NCBI RefSeq assembly: GCF_018982885.2
Contig: NZ_CP081848.1
Coordinates: 1,116,001-1,180,000, forward strand
DNA length: 64,000 bases
Direction of reading: 5' to 3'
DNA from: Polymorphobacter megasporae
GTDB taxonomy: Bacteria; Pseudomonadota; Alphaproteobacteria; Sphingomonadales; Sphingomonadaceae
Shown: positions 28,174 to 37,534 of the stretch, one piece after another
Layout of the letters: every line of letters begins with the position of its first letter
Position numbering within the stretch: position 1 is the first letter of the stretch
Notes under the pieces: model-generated
Told to the model about the DNA's origin: nothing
What the model saw: only the letters and a program-made list of their open reading frames with translations
Databases searched by the model: none
Position numbers and translations under genes: made by a program

Positions 28174-29253
28174 TCAGCCATCCTGCGGCGGTCCCTCGTA
28201 CGCCTCGACGATCGCGCCGACGATCGGGTGGCGGACGACTTCGCGTGAGCTGAAGCGGAGCGTCGCGATGCCGGGAATGCCGTCGAGCTTGCGGACCGCG
28301 TCGGCGAGCCCCGACGATGCCGGGTTGGGCAGGTCGACCTGGTTCGGGTCGCCGCAGACGACCATCCGCGAGCCCTGGCCGAAGCGGGTCAGGAACATCT
28401 TCATCTGGAGCGGCGTCGTATTCTGCGCCTCGTCGAGGATGATGAACGCGTTCGCCAGCGTCCGGCCGCGCATGAACGCGAGCGGGGCAATCTCGATCTC
28501 GCCCGAACTCAGCCGCCGCTCGACCTGCTCGGTCGGCAGCATGTCGTAGAGCGCGTCGTACAGCGGGCGCAGGTACGGATCGACCTTGTCCTTCATGTCG
28601 CCGGGGAGGAAGCCGAGCCGCTCGCCCGCCTCGACCGCAGGGCGCGACAGGATCAGCCGGTCGACCGATCCAGCGACGAGCTGGCTGACCGCCTGCGCCA
28701 CCGCGAGATAGGTCTTGCCGGTGCCCGCCGGCCCGAGCGCGAAGATCACGTCGTCGCGGCCGAGCGCCTCGATATATTTCACCTGCGTCGGCGAGCGCGG
28801 CACGATCGTCTTGCGCCGGGTGCGGATGACGACCGCCGGATTGGGACCGCCGTCGTCGGCGAGGGTCAGCCCGGCGAGCGTCGGCTCGGCGCTCATCAGC
28901 ACCGCCGCCTCGACATCGCCGACGTCGACGCCATGGCCCTGCGTCAAGCGATTATAGAGGGTTATCAGGATATCGCGGGCGCGGGCGGCGCTGTCGGCCT
29001 CACCCTCGATCGACACCTTGTTGCCGCGCGCCGCGATGTAAACGCCGAGCCGGTTTTCGAGGACGATCAAATTCTGGTCGTATTGGCCGAACAGCGGCCC
29101 GAGCAGTTGCGGCCGGTCGTATTCGAGCTCGAGCCGGACCCGGTCGCTCGCGCCGGTTACCGGAGATCCCGGGCGCTGCGGACGCGAGCCGCTGCCGCCG
29201 CCGGAACGCGTTCCCCCACCCGAACTGCTCCGGGGCGCTGGTTTCTTCGGCAC
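28174..29253 (-). CDS. PhoH-like ATPase
   Basis: A 359-residue P-loop ATPase. The first 35 residues are Gly/Ser/Arg-rich and disordered. A KH-like N-terminal region follows (LGVYIAARGNKVSIEGE), then Walker A GPAGTGKT at 174-181 and Walker B FIILDEAQN, with the CGDPNQVDLP motif of PhoH. The family is tied to RNA metabolism through its conserved neighbours YbeY and MiaB. I start it at GTG 29253 (MPKKPAPR), which shares one base with the miaB stop (TAGTG). A long upstream frame inside miaB is spurious. Confidence 0.93.
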   Translation of the reverse strand: MPKKPAPRSSSGGGTRSGGGSGSRPQRPGSPVTGASDRVRLELEYDRPQLLGPLFGQYDQNLIVLENRLGVYIAARGNKVSIEGEADSAARARDILITLYNRLTQGHGVDVGDVEAAVLMSAEPTLAGLTLADDGGPNPAVVIRTRRKTIVPRSPTQVKYIEALGRDDVIFALGPAGTGKTYLAVAQAVSQLVAGSVDRLILSRPAVEAGERLGFLPGDMKDKVDPYLRPLYDALYDMLPTEQVERRLSSGEIEIAPLAFMRGRTLANAFIILDEAQNTTPLQMKMFLTRFGQGSRMVVCGDPNQVDLPNPASSGLADAVRKLDGIPGIATLRFSSREVVRHPIVGAIVEAYEGPPQDG

Positions 29254-30563
29254 TAGGCGGCAGCTCGGGTCAGGATCACAGGCGCTCCTTCGAGGCTGTT
29301 GGGCTGGGCATCGATCAGGTCGACGGTGACGATATCCCCGATCTTCGCCGATGGCGAGACGACGAATACCGATTGCAGCCATGGCGACTTGCCGATCAGC
29401 TGTCCGGGGCGGCGACCGGGGCGTTCGAGCAACACATCGCAGCGCTTGCCGACGCTGGCGCGGTTGAACGCGAGCGCGGTTTCGCCGATCGTCGCCTGGA
29501 GTTCGGCGAGCCGGGCGTCCTTGACGTCTTCCGGAACCTGCTCGCCCATCGTCGCGGCGGGGGTGCCGGGGCGCGGGGAGTATTTGAAACTGTACGCCTG
29601 GGCGTAGCCGACTTCGCGCACGATGCTGAGGGTTGCGGCGAAATCGGCATCGGTTTCGCCCGGAAAACCGACGATGAAGTCGCCCGACAGCGCGATATCG
29701 GCGCGGGCGGCGCGGAGGCGGTCGAGGATCGCAAGATAGCTCGCCCGGGTGTGGGCGCGGTTCATCGCCTTGAGAAGACGGTCGGATCCCGACTGCACCG
29801 GCAGATGGAGGTACGGCATCAGCTGCGGCAGGTCCCGATGCGCGGCGATCAGCTCGTCGTTCATGTCGCGCGGATGCGACGTCGTGTACCGCAGGCGCAC
29901 CAAGCCCCGCACGGCGGCGATCCGCGCCAGCAAATCGGCGAATGACGTCGTCACATCGCGATAGGCGTTGACGTTCTGCCCGAGCAACGTGAGTTCGCGC
30001 GCACCGCCCGCGACGAGCGCCTCGGCCTCGGCGACGAGCGCGTCGGCGGGGCGCGAAAGCTCGGCGCCGCGCGTGTACGGCACGACGCAGAAGGTGCAGA
30101 ATTTGTCGCAGCCCTCCTGCACCGTGAGGAACGCCGACGCGGGCACGACGGCGCGGCGCGGCGGCAGGACGGCGAACTTCGATTCGACCGGCATGTCGGT
30201 GTCGACCCCGCCCGCTTTGAGCATCGCCGGCAGCCGGTGATACGCGTTCGGCCCGACGACGACGTCGACCGCAGGGGCGCGGCGGACGATCTCCGCCCCC
30301 TCGGCCTGCGCGACGCAACCGGCGACGACGACGACCGGCTTGATCCCGTTGGGCCGCCGCGACGCCTTCAGCCGGCCGATGTCGGAATAGACCTTCTCGG
30401 CCGCCTTTTCGCGGATGTGGCAGGTGTTGAGCACGACGACGTCGGCGCGAGCGGCGTCGGGCGCGGCGGCATAGCCCTCGGCCTCGAGCAACTCGCCGAT
30501 CCGCTCCGAATCATAGACGTTCATCTGGCAGCCGAAGGTCTTGACGAAATAGCTTTGGGTCAC
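29253..30563 (-). CDS. miaB: tRNA 2-methylthio-N6-isopentenyladenosine synthase MiaB
   Basis: MiaB adds a methylthio group to i6A37 in tRNAs using two 4Fe-4S clusters. In the 436-residue reading the N-terminal UPF0004 cysteines are Cys12, Cys48 and Cys83, and the radical-SAM triad is Cys152, Cys156 and Cys159 ([10 protein letters not shown]). [11 protein letters not shown] and a C-terminal TRAM domain follow. I start it at GTG 30563 ([15 protein letters not shown]), with GAGG just upstream. The frame is open to 30665 but the extra 34 residues are not conserved. It heads the RNA-maturation operon. Confidence 0.95.
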   Translation of the reverse strand: MTQSYFVKTFGCQMNVYDSERIGELLEAEGYAAAPDAARADVVVLNTCHIREKAAEKVYSDIGRLKASRRPNGIKPVVVVAGCVAQAEGAEIVRRAPAVDVVVGPNAYHRLPAMLKAGGVDTDMPVESKFAVLPPRRAVVPASAFLTVQEGCDKFCTFCVVPYTRGAELSRPADALVAEAEALVAGGARELTLLGQNVNAYRDVTTSFADLLARIAAVRGLVRLRYTTSHPRDMNDELIAAHRDLPQLMPYLHLPVQSGSDRLLKAMNRAHTRASYLAILDRLRAARADIALSGDFIVGFPGETDADFAATLSIVREVGYAQAYSFKYSPRPGTPAATMGEQVPEDVKDARLAELQATIGETALAFNRASVGKRCDVLLERPGRRPGQLIGKSPWLQSVFVVSPSAKIGDIVTVDLIDAQPNSLEGAPVILTRAAA

Positions 30564-30679
30564 GGGGCCTCGCGCGGGTGGAGCGCCACCATAAACCGCC
30601 GCTGCCGCCGCGTCATCCGGCGTGATTGACTCGGCGACGGAGGCGTCACAATCTGCCGGCAGCATCCTTGGAGGCCATT

Positions 30680-31855
30680 ATGCCGATCGCGCTGCTCGCC
30701 CTCATCCTCGCCGCACCGATCGCCGCGGCGTCGCCGTTGTCGCCGCCGGAGCAGGCAATCACCATCACCGGAACGCGGCTCAAGGACTATGCCGCCGCGG
30801 TCGATGCGTGCATCGCCGCGTCGTGCTCGCCGAAGCGGGATATCGTCGTGTCGATCCGCTACGCCGAGGCGCAGTTCCGCAGCGGCGATTACGTCGGCGC
30901 GCGCGCTGTCCTCGCGAAGGCGGTGCGGCGGCAGGCGGGGGCGGGCAACGTCGAGCCGGTCGCCTTGTCGCAGCTCTATCTCGCGCAGGCGAATGTCGCG
31001 GCGCATTACGGCGAGCAGCGCGACGTCCGCGCCGCGACCTATGCCAGCGCCCGGGTGACGCACGAATTTCTGCCCGCAGGCAGCCCCGACCGGCTGTGGG
31101 CCGACCTGCGCGTCGCCGACCTGCGGCTGGCAAACGACCGGCGAGACGGGTTTTCGGCGTATCGCAAGGTTGCCGCCGAAGCGCGTGCGGCGGGCCAGCC
31201 GTCGATCGCCGTTTCCGCCGACCTTCACTGGGCGTGGGCGCTGCACAAGACCAAGCTCGATTCGGAGGCGTTGCGCCTTCTCGCCGAACTCGCCGCTACG
31301 CCCGGCGATGACGCGCGCCCGTACCGGCTCGTCGCACGCGTCCTGACCGCGCGGATCGCGCGGGACCGTGGCGACAAGGCGGCGATCGATGCGGTGCTGC
31401 GCGACATCGCCGCCGAGCCCGACCCCGGCCAGCCGCTGCTCGTCTACAGCCCGCCGTTCCCCCAGCCGACCGACCCGTTCTACCGCGATCCGTTCGAGAT
31501 TCCGGTCGACCGCGTCGGCAAGTCGAGCGACTTCATCGGCCTGCAATGGGTCGACATCGGCTTCGGCATCGCCGCCGACGGGAGTGTCGATAAACCCGAG
31601 GTTTTGCGCAGTTCGCGATCCTCGACATGGGCGGCGCCGCTGGTCAAGATGATCGGGGGGCGGCGGTACACGCCATCGGCGGCGACGTTGGGCGATGACG
31701 CTCCCGGCCATTACCGGATCGAGCGCTACACGTTGACCGCCGATTTCTCGGTGCCGGTCGGCTCGCTGGTCCGGCGGCGGTCGCGGGAGCCGCACTACGA
31801 ACAGCTCGATCTGACCGATGGCAACGTGGCCGCCCCGGAGCACGCGCCGAGTTAG
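30680..31855 (+). CDS. Exported protein with TPR-like region and TonB-C-like end
   Basis: 391 residues. A signal peptide (MPIALLALILAAPIAAASP) is followed by about 200 residues of Ala-rich helical repeats that look TPR-like (IRYAEAQFRSGDYVGARAVLAKA, LRLLAELAATPGDDARPYRL). The last 110 residues (FIGLQWVDIGFGIAADGSVDKPEVLRSSR, WAAPLVKMIGGRRYTPS) resemble the TonB C-terminal fold used in exported tetratricopeptide proteins of sphingomonads. No TonB transmembrane linker is present, so it is unlikely to be a true TonB. ATG 30680 has TGGAGG upstream. It is divergent from miaB and converges with the alkA-like gene. Confidence 0.65.
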   Translation: MPIALLALILAAPIAAASPLSPPEQAITITGTRLKDYAAAVDACIAASCSPKRDIVVSIRYAEAQFRSGDYVGARAVLAKAVRRQAGAGNVEPVALSQLYLAQANVAAHYGEQRDVRAATYASARVTHEFLPAGSPDRLWADLRVADLRLANDRRDGFSAYRKVAAEARAAGQPSIAVSADLHWAWALHKTKLDSEALRLLAELAATPGDDARPYRLVARVLTARIARDRGDKAAIDAVLRDIAAEPDPGQPLLVYSPPFPQPTDPFYRDPFEIPVDRVGKSSDFIGLQWVDIGFGIAADGSVDKPEVLRSSRSSTWAAPLVKMIGGRRYTPSAATLGDDAPGHYRIERYTLTADFSVPVGSLVRRRSREPHYEQLDLTDGNVAAPEHAPS

Positions 31856-32496
31856 ATCGGCCCCTGACCCATCGCACCCGCCGCGCCGATCAGCGTATAA
31901 TGGTGCCACAGGAACACCGCGAGCGCGCCGCGATATGGCGCGAACTCGGCGACGAGCTTGCGTGTTGCGGCTTCACTCGGGCGGGCGTCGAGGCCAAGGA
32001 TGCGCCCCAGTTCGATCTGGACGGCAAGGTCGCCCGCCGGGAAGATGTCGGGGCGTCCGTCGGCGAACAGCAGATAGATTTCCGCCGACCACCGCCCGAT
32101 GCCCTTGACCGCGATCAGTCGCGAAATCGCTTCCTCGTCGTCCGCCGGCAGCGCGGCAAAGTCGAGCCCGTCGTGAACGCAGGCGTGAGCGAGCGCGTGG
32201 ATATATGCTGCCTTCTGGCGTGACAGGCCGGCGGCGCGGAGGTCGTCCACCGGCACGTCGAGCACCGCCGACAGGTCGGTGAAGCCGCCGCACGCTAGAC
32301 TCAGCTTGGCCCAGATGCTGTCGGCCGCCTTGACCGAGACCTGCTGCCCGACGATCGCCCGCATCAGCGTCTCGGGGCCGCGCTCGCGGATGCGGGGTTC
32401 GGGCATGCCGGCGCGGTCGATCGCCGCGGCGATCGCGGGCGATTTCGCGGCGATCGCGGTCATCCCGGCGTGCAACTCGGCGGCGGTCAGTCCCAT
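31852..32496 (-). CDS. DNA-3-methyladenine glycosylase II (AlkA-like, HhH-GPD)
   Basis: A 214-residue HhH-GPD base-excision glycosylase that removes alkylated purines. The helix-hairpin-helix is [18 protein letters not shown] and the catalytic Asp follows in [20 protein letters not shown] is the substrate-pocket helix. It lacks the N-terminal AlkA regulatory domain, as is normal for the short form. I start it at ATG 32496 ([11 protein letters not shown]); a longer frame would overlap the divergent ferredoxin gene. It overlaps the stop of the converging TonB-C-like gene by 4 bases. Confidence 0.9.
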   Translation of the reverse strand: MGLTAAELHAGMTAIAAKSPAIAAAIDRAGMPEPRIRERGPETLMRAIVGQQVSVKAADSIWAKLSLACGGFTDLSAVLDVPVDDLRAAGLSRQKAAYIHALAHACVHDGLDFAALPADDEEAISRLIAVKGIGRWSAEIYLLFADGRPDIFPAGDLAVQIELGRILGLDARPSEAATRKLVAEFAPYRGALAVFLWHHYTLIGAAGAMGQGPI

Positions 32497-32574
32497 GCGG
32501 CGGTCGATCCCTTGTCTCGCGGTGACGGACGCGTAATAGGCGCTTGCCTCATCATCCGTCGACAGGTCTACCCC

Positions 32575-32892
32575 GTGCCCCATATCCTCGTTACCGATCG
32601 CGCCGGAACCGAAGCCGAAGTTGCCGCCAAGCCCGGCCATTCGGTGATGGAGATCATCCGCGACGGCGGCTTCGATGAACTCCTCGCGCTGTGCGGCGGG
32701 TCGTGCAGCTGCGCCACCTGCCACGTTTATGTCGATCCCGAGTGGTTCGACAAAGTCGGCCCGGCCAATCTCGACGAGGACGACCTGCTCGACAGTTCGG
32801 ACCACCGCGTCGCGACGTCGCGCCTGTCGTGCCAAATCAATTTCACCCCGGCGCTCGACGGGCTCAAGGTCCGGATTGCGCCGGAAGACTAA
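32575..32892 (+). CDS. Adrenodoxin-type 2Fe-2S ferredoxin
   Basis: A 105-residue electron carrier. The four cluster cysteines have the adrenodoxin spacing C-x5-C-x2-C-x36-C: Cys40, Cys46, Cys49 and Cys86. An extra Cys44 lies inside the cluster loop ([10 protein letters not shown]). The start is GTG 32575 ([11 protein letters not shown]), divergent from the glycosylase gene. Such ferredoxins serve cytochrome P450 systems or Fe-S biogenesis; no P450 or ferredoxin reductase lies nearby, so the partner is unknown. Confidence 0.93.
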   Translation: MPHILVTDRAGTEAEVAAKPGHSVMEIIRDGGFDELLALCGGSCSCATCHVYVDPEWFDKVGPANLDEDDLLDSSDHRVATSRLSCQINFTPALDGLKVRIAPED

Positions 32893-32956
32893 GGCCGATC
32901 GCCGGGTTCCTCCGGGGAGGTTTCCCAAAACCCCCCAACCCGGTAAACCATCGCCG

Positions 32957-34165
32957 ATGTTGCGCCCCGAACTCCGCCACCAGGGCTTTTTCACCGACAA
33001 GAACCGTGCCTTCTGGTTGCTCCAGGGCGGCGGCTGGGGTGGTTATCTGCTCGTGCGGACGCTTGGCGGCCTCGCCAACCGGATGGGGCTGACCTTCGTC
33101 CTGCCGACGATCATCGTCACCGCAACGGGTTTTTCGCTGACGCTGCTGATGGCCGCAGCGTATCGGCGGGTCATCACGATGCGCGCCGTTTTCGTCTGGA
33201 CGTTGACGCTGCTGATCCTCAGCGCGGCGTCGGCGCTGTTCTCGACGCTCGAGGTCTGGGCGCACGCGACCTTCTACGAGCCGGGGTGGAAGCCGCAGGG
33301 GATCGAGTTCCTCGGCGCGATCCTGCTCGACTTCTCGGTCCTCGGCGCGTGGAGCGGACTGTATTTCGGCATCAACTATTACCTTCTGCTGGCCGACCAG
33401 TCGGCGCGGATGGTCAGTGTCTCGGCGCAGGCGAATTCGGCGCAGCTCGAGATGCTGCGCTACCAGCTGAACCCGCATTTCCTGTTCAACACGCTCAATT
33501 CGATCTCGACGCTGGTGCTGCTCAAGCAGACCGAGCGGGCGAACGCGATGCTCAGCCGTCTGTCGTCGTTCCTCCGCTACAGTCTCGTCGGCGAGCGGGA
33601 GGGGCTGGCGACGGTCGCGCAGGAAACCGAGGCGCTCAAGCTGTACCTCGACATCGAGCGGACGCGCTTCGAGGAACGCCTGCGCGCGCGTTTCGAGATC
33701 GAGCCGCAGGCGATGATCGCGCGGCTGCCGTCGCTGATCCTCCAGCCGATCATCGAAAACGCGGTCAAATATGCGGTGACGCCGAGCGAGGATGGGGCCG
33801 ACATCGACATCGATATCCGCGTCCTTGGGGCAAACGAGAACCGCCGCCTGATCATCACCGTTGCCGACACCGGCCCGGGGATCGACTTCGCGGCGTTGAA
33901 CGGCGAGGCCCCGGTGACTACATCGGGAACGGGTGTCGGGTTGCCGAACATTCGCGATCGGCTCGCGCAGGCATACGGCGACGACCATCGGTTCGAGCTC
34001 GAACCGAACCTGCCGCGCGGTCTGATCGTGTTGCTGGACTTGCCGTTCCAGACCGACGACGGCAAAACGAGCGACGAGCTTTCGGTGGCAACCGAAGGCG
34101 GCCGCATCGATCTGAAGGCGGGGGCGCAGGTACCGGGACAATGGACCAGGGAAAGCGCAGTATGA
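32957..34165 (+). CDS. LytS-type membrane sensor histidine kinase
   Basis: 402 residues. Four hydrophobic segments span residues about 25-145, then a short coiled linker leads to the His_kinase domain with His174 in YQLNPHFLFNTLNSIS, the signature of the LytS/YpdA group. The ATPase domain has the N box LQPIIENAVKYAV and G boxes ADTGPGID and GTGVGLPNIRDRL. It ends with a 40-residue polar tail. The stop overlaps the start of the LytTR regulator as ATGA, so the two form one coupled two-component system. The signal sensed is unknown. Confidence 0.92.
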   Translation: MLRPELRHQGFFTDKNRAFWLLQGGGWGGYLLVRTLGGLANRMGLTFVLPTIIVTATGFSLTLLMAAAYRRVITMRAVFVWTLTLLILSAASALFSTLEVWAHATFYEPGWKPQGIEFLGAILLDFSVLGAWSGLYFGINYYLLLADQSARMVSVSAQANSAQLEMLRYQLNPHFLFNTLNSISTLVLLKQTERANAMLSRLSSFLRYSLVGEREGLATVAQETEALKLYLDIERTRFEERLRARFEIEPQAMIARLPSLILQPIIENAVKYAVTPSEDGADIDIDIRVLGANENRRLIITVADTGPGIDFAALNGEAPVTTSGTGVGLPNIRDRLAQAYGDDHRFELEPNLPRGLIVLLDLPFQTDDGKTSDELSVATEGGRIDLKAGAQVPGQWTRESAV

Positions 34166-34956
34166 TTCGCACCATCCTCGTCGACGACGAACGCCTCGCG
34201 ATCCAGGGGCTTGAGCTGCGGCTGGCGCCGTTCGACGACGTCGAGATCGTCGAGCGCTGCGCCAATGGCCGCGAGGCGATCCGCGCGATCAAGACGCTCA
34301 AGCCCGATCTCGTCTTCCTCGATATCCAGATGCCGGGCTTCGACGGCTTTTCGGTCGTCGGCGGGCTGGCCGAGGTCGAGCCGCCGCTGTTCGTCTTCGT
34401 CACCGCGTACATGCAGCACGCGGTGAAGGCGTTCGAGGCGCACGCCGTCGACTATTTGATGAAGCCGGTCGAGGAGGACCGCCTTGCCGCGACGCTCGAC
34501 CGGGTCCGCACCCGGCTCGACGAGAAGCGCAGTTGTGAGGAGCGCGAGCGGCTCAAGGATATCCTCGTCCAGGTCGCTCCCGATTCGATGCCCGACGACA
34601 TGGCGGCGGACGCCGATCCGGCGGCGAATCGCTTCGAGCGGATCATCAACATCAAGGATCGCGGGCAGATTTTCCGCGTCGAGGTCGACGATATCGAACG
34701 GATCGACGCTGCCGGCGATTACATGTGCATCTACACCGCCGACCAGACGCTGATCCTGCGCGAAACGATGAAGGACCTTGAGAAGCGCCTCGATCCGCGC
34801 CGCTTCCAGCGCGTCCACCGCTCGACGATCGTCAATCTCGACAACGTCAAATCGGTCAAGCCGCACACGAACGGCGAATGCTTCCTCGTCCTCGGTTCGG
34901 GAACGCAGATCAAGGTCAGCCGCAGCTATCGGGATGTCGTCGCCCGCTTTCTCTAG
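34162..34956 (+). CDS. LytTR-family response regulator
   Basis: 264 residues: an N-terminal receiver with phosphoacceptor Asp54 (DLVFLDIQMPGFDG), conserved VTAYMQHAVKAFE and the Lys in YLMKPVEE, then a linker and a C-terminal LytTR DNA-binding domain from about 160 (FRVEVDDIERIDAAGDYMCIYT, RRFQRVHRSTIVNL). LytTR proteins bind imperfect direct repeats upstream of target genes. ATG 34162 overlaps the kinase stop. The nearest downstream genes are the two small exported proteins, possible but unproven targets. Confidence 0.94.
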   Translation: MIRTILVDDERLAIQGLELRLAPFDDVEIVERCANGREAIRAIKTLKPDLVFLDIQMPGFDGFSVVGGLAEVEPPLFVFVTAYMQHAVKAFEAHAVDYLMKPVEEDRLAATLDRVRTRLDEKRSCEERERLKDILVQVAPDSMPDDMAADADPAANRFERIINIKDRGQIFRVEVDDIERIDAAGDYMCIYTADQTLILRETMKDLEKRLDPRRFQRVHRSTIVNLDNVKSVKPHTNGECFLVLGSGTQIKVSRSYRDVVARFL

Positions 34957-35090
34957 CGCGTCGTCCAAGGCACGGTGCAGTAACGAATCGATGAACGCCG
35001 GATAACGGCGGAACTCACACGCGGTTCAGGGGTCGTGTGGCAATGCAGATGTCGATGGCAATGTGCCGTCGCGTTAAACAGAGGATTGCC

Positions 35091-35687
35091 ATGCGTACGT
35101 TGATCTTGTCCGCGCTCCTGCTGACGGCGGCTGTTCCTGCCTTCGCGCAGGAAGCACCCCGCGATCAGAATTTTGAACATCGGGATGGCGACCACCGGGG
35201 TGACAATCGTGGTGGCGACAACCGTGGCGGCGACCAGCGCGGCGGCGATAACCGTGGCGACCAGCGCGGTGGCGACAACCGCGGCGGCGATAACCGTGGT
35301 TTCGACAACCGTGGCGGTGATCATCGCGACTTCCGTGGCGGCGACAATCGCGGCGGTTACGGCCAGGGCTATGCCCAGGGCTACCGCCAGGGCGAGCATC
35401 GCGGTTGGGGCGACGACCGCCGCAATTTCCAGGCGGCGGAGGGCTATGGCCGCTGGCGTGGCCCGGCGTTCAATTACCCGCGCGGCTATGGCTATCGCTA
35501 TTACGCCCCCGGCGCATTCCTGCCGCGCGTGTTTTTCGGCGGCAACTACTGGATCGGCAACCCCGGCTACTACCAGCTTCCGCCCGCTTACGGCGGCACG
35601 CGCTGGATCCGCGTCGGCCCCGATGCCCTGCTGATCCGCGGCTACGACGGCTATGTCGTCCGCGTCATCCGCGGCATCTTCTACTAA
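35091..35687 (+). CDS. Exported RcnB-like protein with Gly/Asp/Arg repeats
   Basis: 198 residues. A signal peptide (MRTLILSALLLTAAVPAFAQ) precedes about 70 residues made of repeats such as GGDNRGGDQRGGDNRG. A C-terminal region rich in Tyr and Gly follows, ending in GTRWIRVGPDALLIRGYDGYVVRVI, which resembles the RcnB domain (periplasmic nickel/cobalt homeostasis). ATG 35091 has GAGGA upstream and gives a clean signal; an in-frame ATG at 35037 does not. It probably acts at the periplasm or outer membrane. The low-complexity region is DNA-level tandem repeat and may vary in length. Confidence 0.7.
   Translation: MRTLILSALLLTAAVPAFAQEAPRDQNFEHRDGDHRGDNRGGDNRGGDQRGGDNRGDQRGGDNRGGDNRGFDNRGGDHRDFRGGDNRGGYGQGYAQGYRQGEHRGWGDDRRNFQAAEGYGRWRGPAFNYPRGYGYRYYAPGAFLPRVFFGGNYWIGNPGYYQLPPAYGGTRWIRVGPDALLIRGYDGYVVRVIRGIFY
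35195..35355 (+). repeat. Coding tandem repeat (GGCGAC/GATAACCGTGGC type)
   Basis: Imperfect 9- to 15-base units such as GGCGACAACCGTGGC and GGCGACCAGCGCGGC repeat through this part of the RcnB-like gene. It is in frame and coding, not a CRISPR: units are shorter than CRISPR repeats and no spacers exist. Confidence 0.8.
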
Positions 35688-35699
35688 TTTACCATTCCT

Positions 35700-35726
35700 G
35701 CGCCGGAGCGATATCGGTTCCGGCGC
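35700..35726. other. Stem-loop after the RcnB-like gene
   Basis: GCGCCGGA at 35700-35707 pairs with TCCGGCGC at 35719-35726 around an 11-base loop. It lies 12 bases after the stop codon and 28 bases before the next gene. No T tract follows, so it may be a processing or stability stem rather than a terminator. Confidence 0.4.
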
Positions 35727-35754
35727 GTAATGATCTGACCTTTAGGAGAGCATA

Positions 35755-36000
35755 ATGATCAAAAACTTGCTTTTTGCTGCGGCGGCCGTCGCGTCGCTCG
35801 GCGCGTCGATCGCTGCGAGCGCGCAGGACCGGATGGACGTCCGTCACGACCGGATGGAAATGCGCCATGACCGCCGCGACTTCCGCCACGATCGGCGCAT
35901 GATGCGCCACGACCACCGGGAGATGCGCGGCCGCTACTTCTCGAACGGCCGTTATTACCATCACCGCTTTCGCCAGCACGGCCGGTGGATGTACCGCTAG
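35755..36000 (+). CDS. Small exported His/Arg/Met-rich protein
   Basis: 81 residues. A signal peptide (MIKNLLFAAAAVASLGASIAASA) is followed by a 58-residue mature part built from heptad-like units RHDRMEMRHDRRDFRHDRR and ending in HHRFRQHGRWMYR. The mature protein is unusually rich in His, Arg, Met and Asp, with almost no hydrophobic core, suggesting a metal- or polyanion-binding periplasmic peptide. ATG 35755 has a TAGGAGAG ribosome binding site. It follows the RcnB-like gene and is closed by a hairpin. No characterised family is recognised. Confidence 0.75.
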   Translation: MIKNLLFAAAAVASLGASIAASAQDRMDVRHDRMEMRHDRRDFRHDRRMMRHDHREMRGRYFSNGRYYHHRFRQHGRWMYR

Positions 36001-36044
36001 CCGAGGCGCGTGACTGCCGCCCAACGGCGACGGACATGAATGAG

Positions 36045-36072
36045 ACGGCCGGGCCCATCAAGGCCCGGCCGT
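36045..36072. terminator. Probable bidirectional terminator
   Basis: An 11-bp stem (arms starting ACGGCCGGGCC and GGCCCGGCCGT) with a CATCAA loop, between the small His-rich gene (plus) and the efflux operon end (minus). GTTTC follows on the plus strand. The strong stem between converging genes supports a terminator. Confidence 0.7.
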
Positions 36073-36085
36073 TTCGCTGTGGGCA

Positions 36086-37534
36086 TCAGGCTTCCCAACC
36101 CCCGCCCAACGCCTTGTACAGCCGCGCAAGGTCGGTCAGCAGCGTCGCGTCGGACTGGGCGAGCGTGTTGCGGTTCGACAGTACCGATCCTTGCGCATCG
36201 AGCACGGGCTGGAAATCGGTCAGCCCGGTGAGGAAGCTTGCTTGTGCGAGCTGCGTCGCGCGTTCGGCAGCGGCAACACCGCGCCGGAGCTCGGCATTGC
36301 GCTTGAGCTCGGCATTATAGTCGGCGAGCGCGTCCTCGACGTCCTGCACCGCGACGAGCATGGTCTTCTTGTACGTCAGCAGCGCCTCGGCCCGGCTCGC
36401 CTCGCGCTCGGCGATCACCCCGCGCCGCTTGCCGCCGTCGAAGATCGGGAGCGTGAAAGCCGCGTTCCCCGTCGTCTGGATCGAATTGCGCTCGACCAAC
36501 GTCGCGAGGCTGGTCGAGATCAGCTCGGCCATGCCCATCAGGTTAAACTTGGGATAGAGATCGGCGGTGGCGACTCCGACGTCGGCGGTCGCGGCGGCGA
36601 GCTGGCGTTCGGCGGCACGGACATCGGGACGGCGGCGGAGCAGGTCCGACGGCAGCCCGGCGGGGACCGCCGGCGGCAGCGCGGGAAGCAGTGCGGCAGG
36701 ATCGAGCTCGGCGGTCAACGCCCCCGGCCCTTCACCGACGAGAACCCCGAGCGCATGGATCTGGTCGCGCGCGCGTGCCTCGAGCTGCGGCAGCGTCGCG
36801 GCGACGTTCGACAGCTGAAGCGACTGCTGGCGCTGCGGCAGTTCGGAGACGAGCCCCGCCGACTGCCGCGCGTCGATCAGCCGGAGCGTCGCTTGCTGGC
36901 GGATGAGTTCGGCCTTGGCGATCGCGATCTGGCTCTGCAGCGAGCGCAGCATCAGATAGTCCGAAGCAACCTCGGCGACGACGCTGACCTGCATGTCGCG
37001 GACGTTCCATTCGGCGGCGGCGGTGCGCGCGCGCGCGCCCTCGATGCCGCGCTGGACGCCGCCGAACAGGTCGACTTCCCATGATGCATCGATGCCGATC
37101 GACCAGGTCGTGATCCCGCTGCCGGGCAGCGCGATGCCCTGACCGGGGGTCGAGCCCCCCCCGCCGCCGCTGCCGAACGCGCTGGCCAGCGAGGCGAGCC
37201 CCGCGTTCTTGCTGAAGTCGATGCGGTTGACCCCGGCGCTGGCGTTCGCCGATGGCAGCAGCGCCGACCGCGCCTCGCGCTCCTGCGCCCGCGCGCCGGT
37301 GATGCGCGTCTTTGCCGTCTGCAGGTCGAGGTTACCTGCGATGGCGCGCATGATCAGCCGGTCGAGCTCGGGATCGTGAAACTGCGTCCACCAATGCGAC
37401 GGGTCGGCGGTTGCACCCGCGGCCGTCGTCTCGACGAAGCGCGGCGGCACCGGCAGGTCGGGCACCGCGTAGTTCGGTCCGACCTTGCAGCCTGCCACGG
37501 CCAGCAGCGATGCAGTGAGGAAAAACCGCTTCAT
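36086..37534 (-). CDS. Outer-membrane efflux lipoprotein (NodT/OMF family)
   Basis: 482 residues. A lipoprotein signal (MKRFFLTASLLAVAGC) precedes the KVGPNYAVPDLPVPPRF start typical of NodT-type outer membrane factors. Two OEP repeats follow, with LDLQTAKTRITGARA and SWEVDLFGGVQRGIEGARA, and RRRPDVRAAERQLAAATADVGVA. The protein forms the TolC-like exit duct. Its ATG overlaps the EmrB-like stop as ATGA (37531-37534). It is the last gene of the emrA-emrB-OMF operon, so the whole tripartite pump is encoded together. Confidence 0.93.
   Translation of the reverse strand: MKRFFLTASLLAVAGCKVGPNYAVPDLPVPPRFVETTAAGATADPSHWWTQFHDPELDRLIMRAIAGNLDLQTAKTRITGARAQEREARSALLPSANASAGVNRIDFSKNAGLASLASAFGSGGGGGSTPGQGIALPGSGITTWSIGIDASWEVDLFGGVQRGIEGARARTAAAEWNVRDMQVSVVAEVASDYLMLRSLQSQIAIAKAELIRQQATLRLIDARQSAGLVSELPQRQQSLQLSNVAATLPQLEARARDQIHALGVLVGEGPGALTAELDPAALLPALPPAVPAGLPSDLLRRRPDVRAAERQLAAATADVGVATADLYPKFNLMGMAELISTSLATLVERNSIQTTGNAAFTLPIFDGGKRRGVIAEREASRAEALLTYKKTMLVAVQDVEDALADYNAELKRNAELRRGVAAAERATQLAQASFLTGLTDFQPVLDAQGSVLSNRNTLAQSDATLLTDLARLYKALGGGWEA

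Noticed and set aside
30680-31855. True TonB energy transducer
   Set aside because: No N-terminal membrane anchor with proline-rich linker and no exbB/exbD nearby; only the C-terminal fold is similar.
35195-35355. CRISPR-like repeat pattern
   Set aside because: Units are 9-15 bases, in frame, without spacers, and encode the Gly/Asp repeats of an exported protein.
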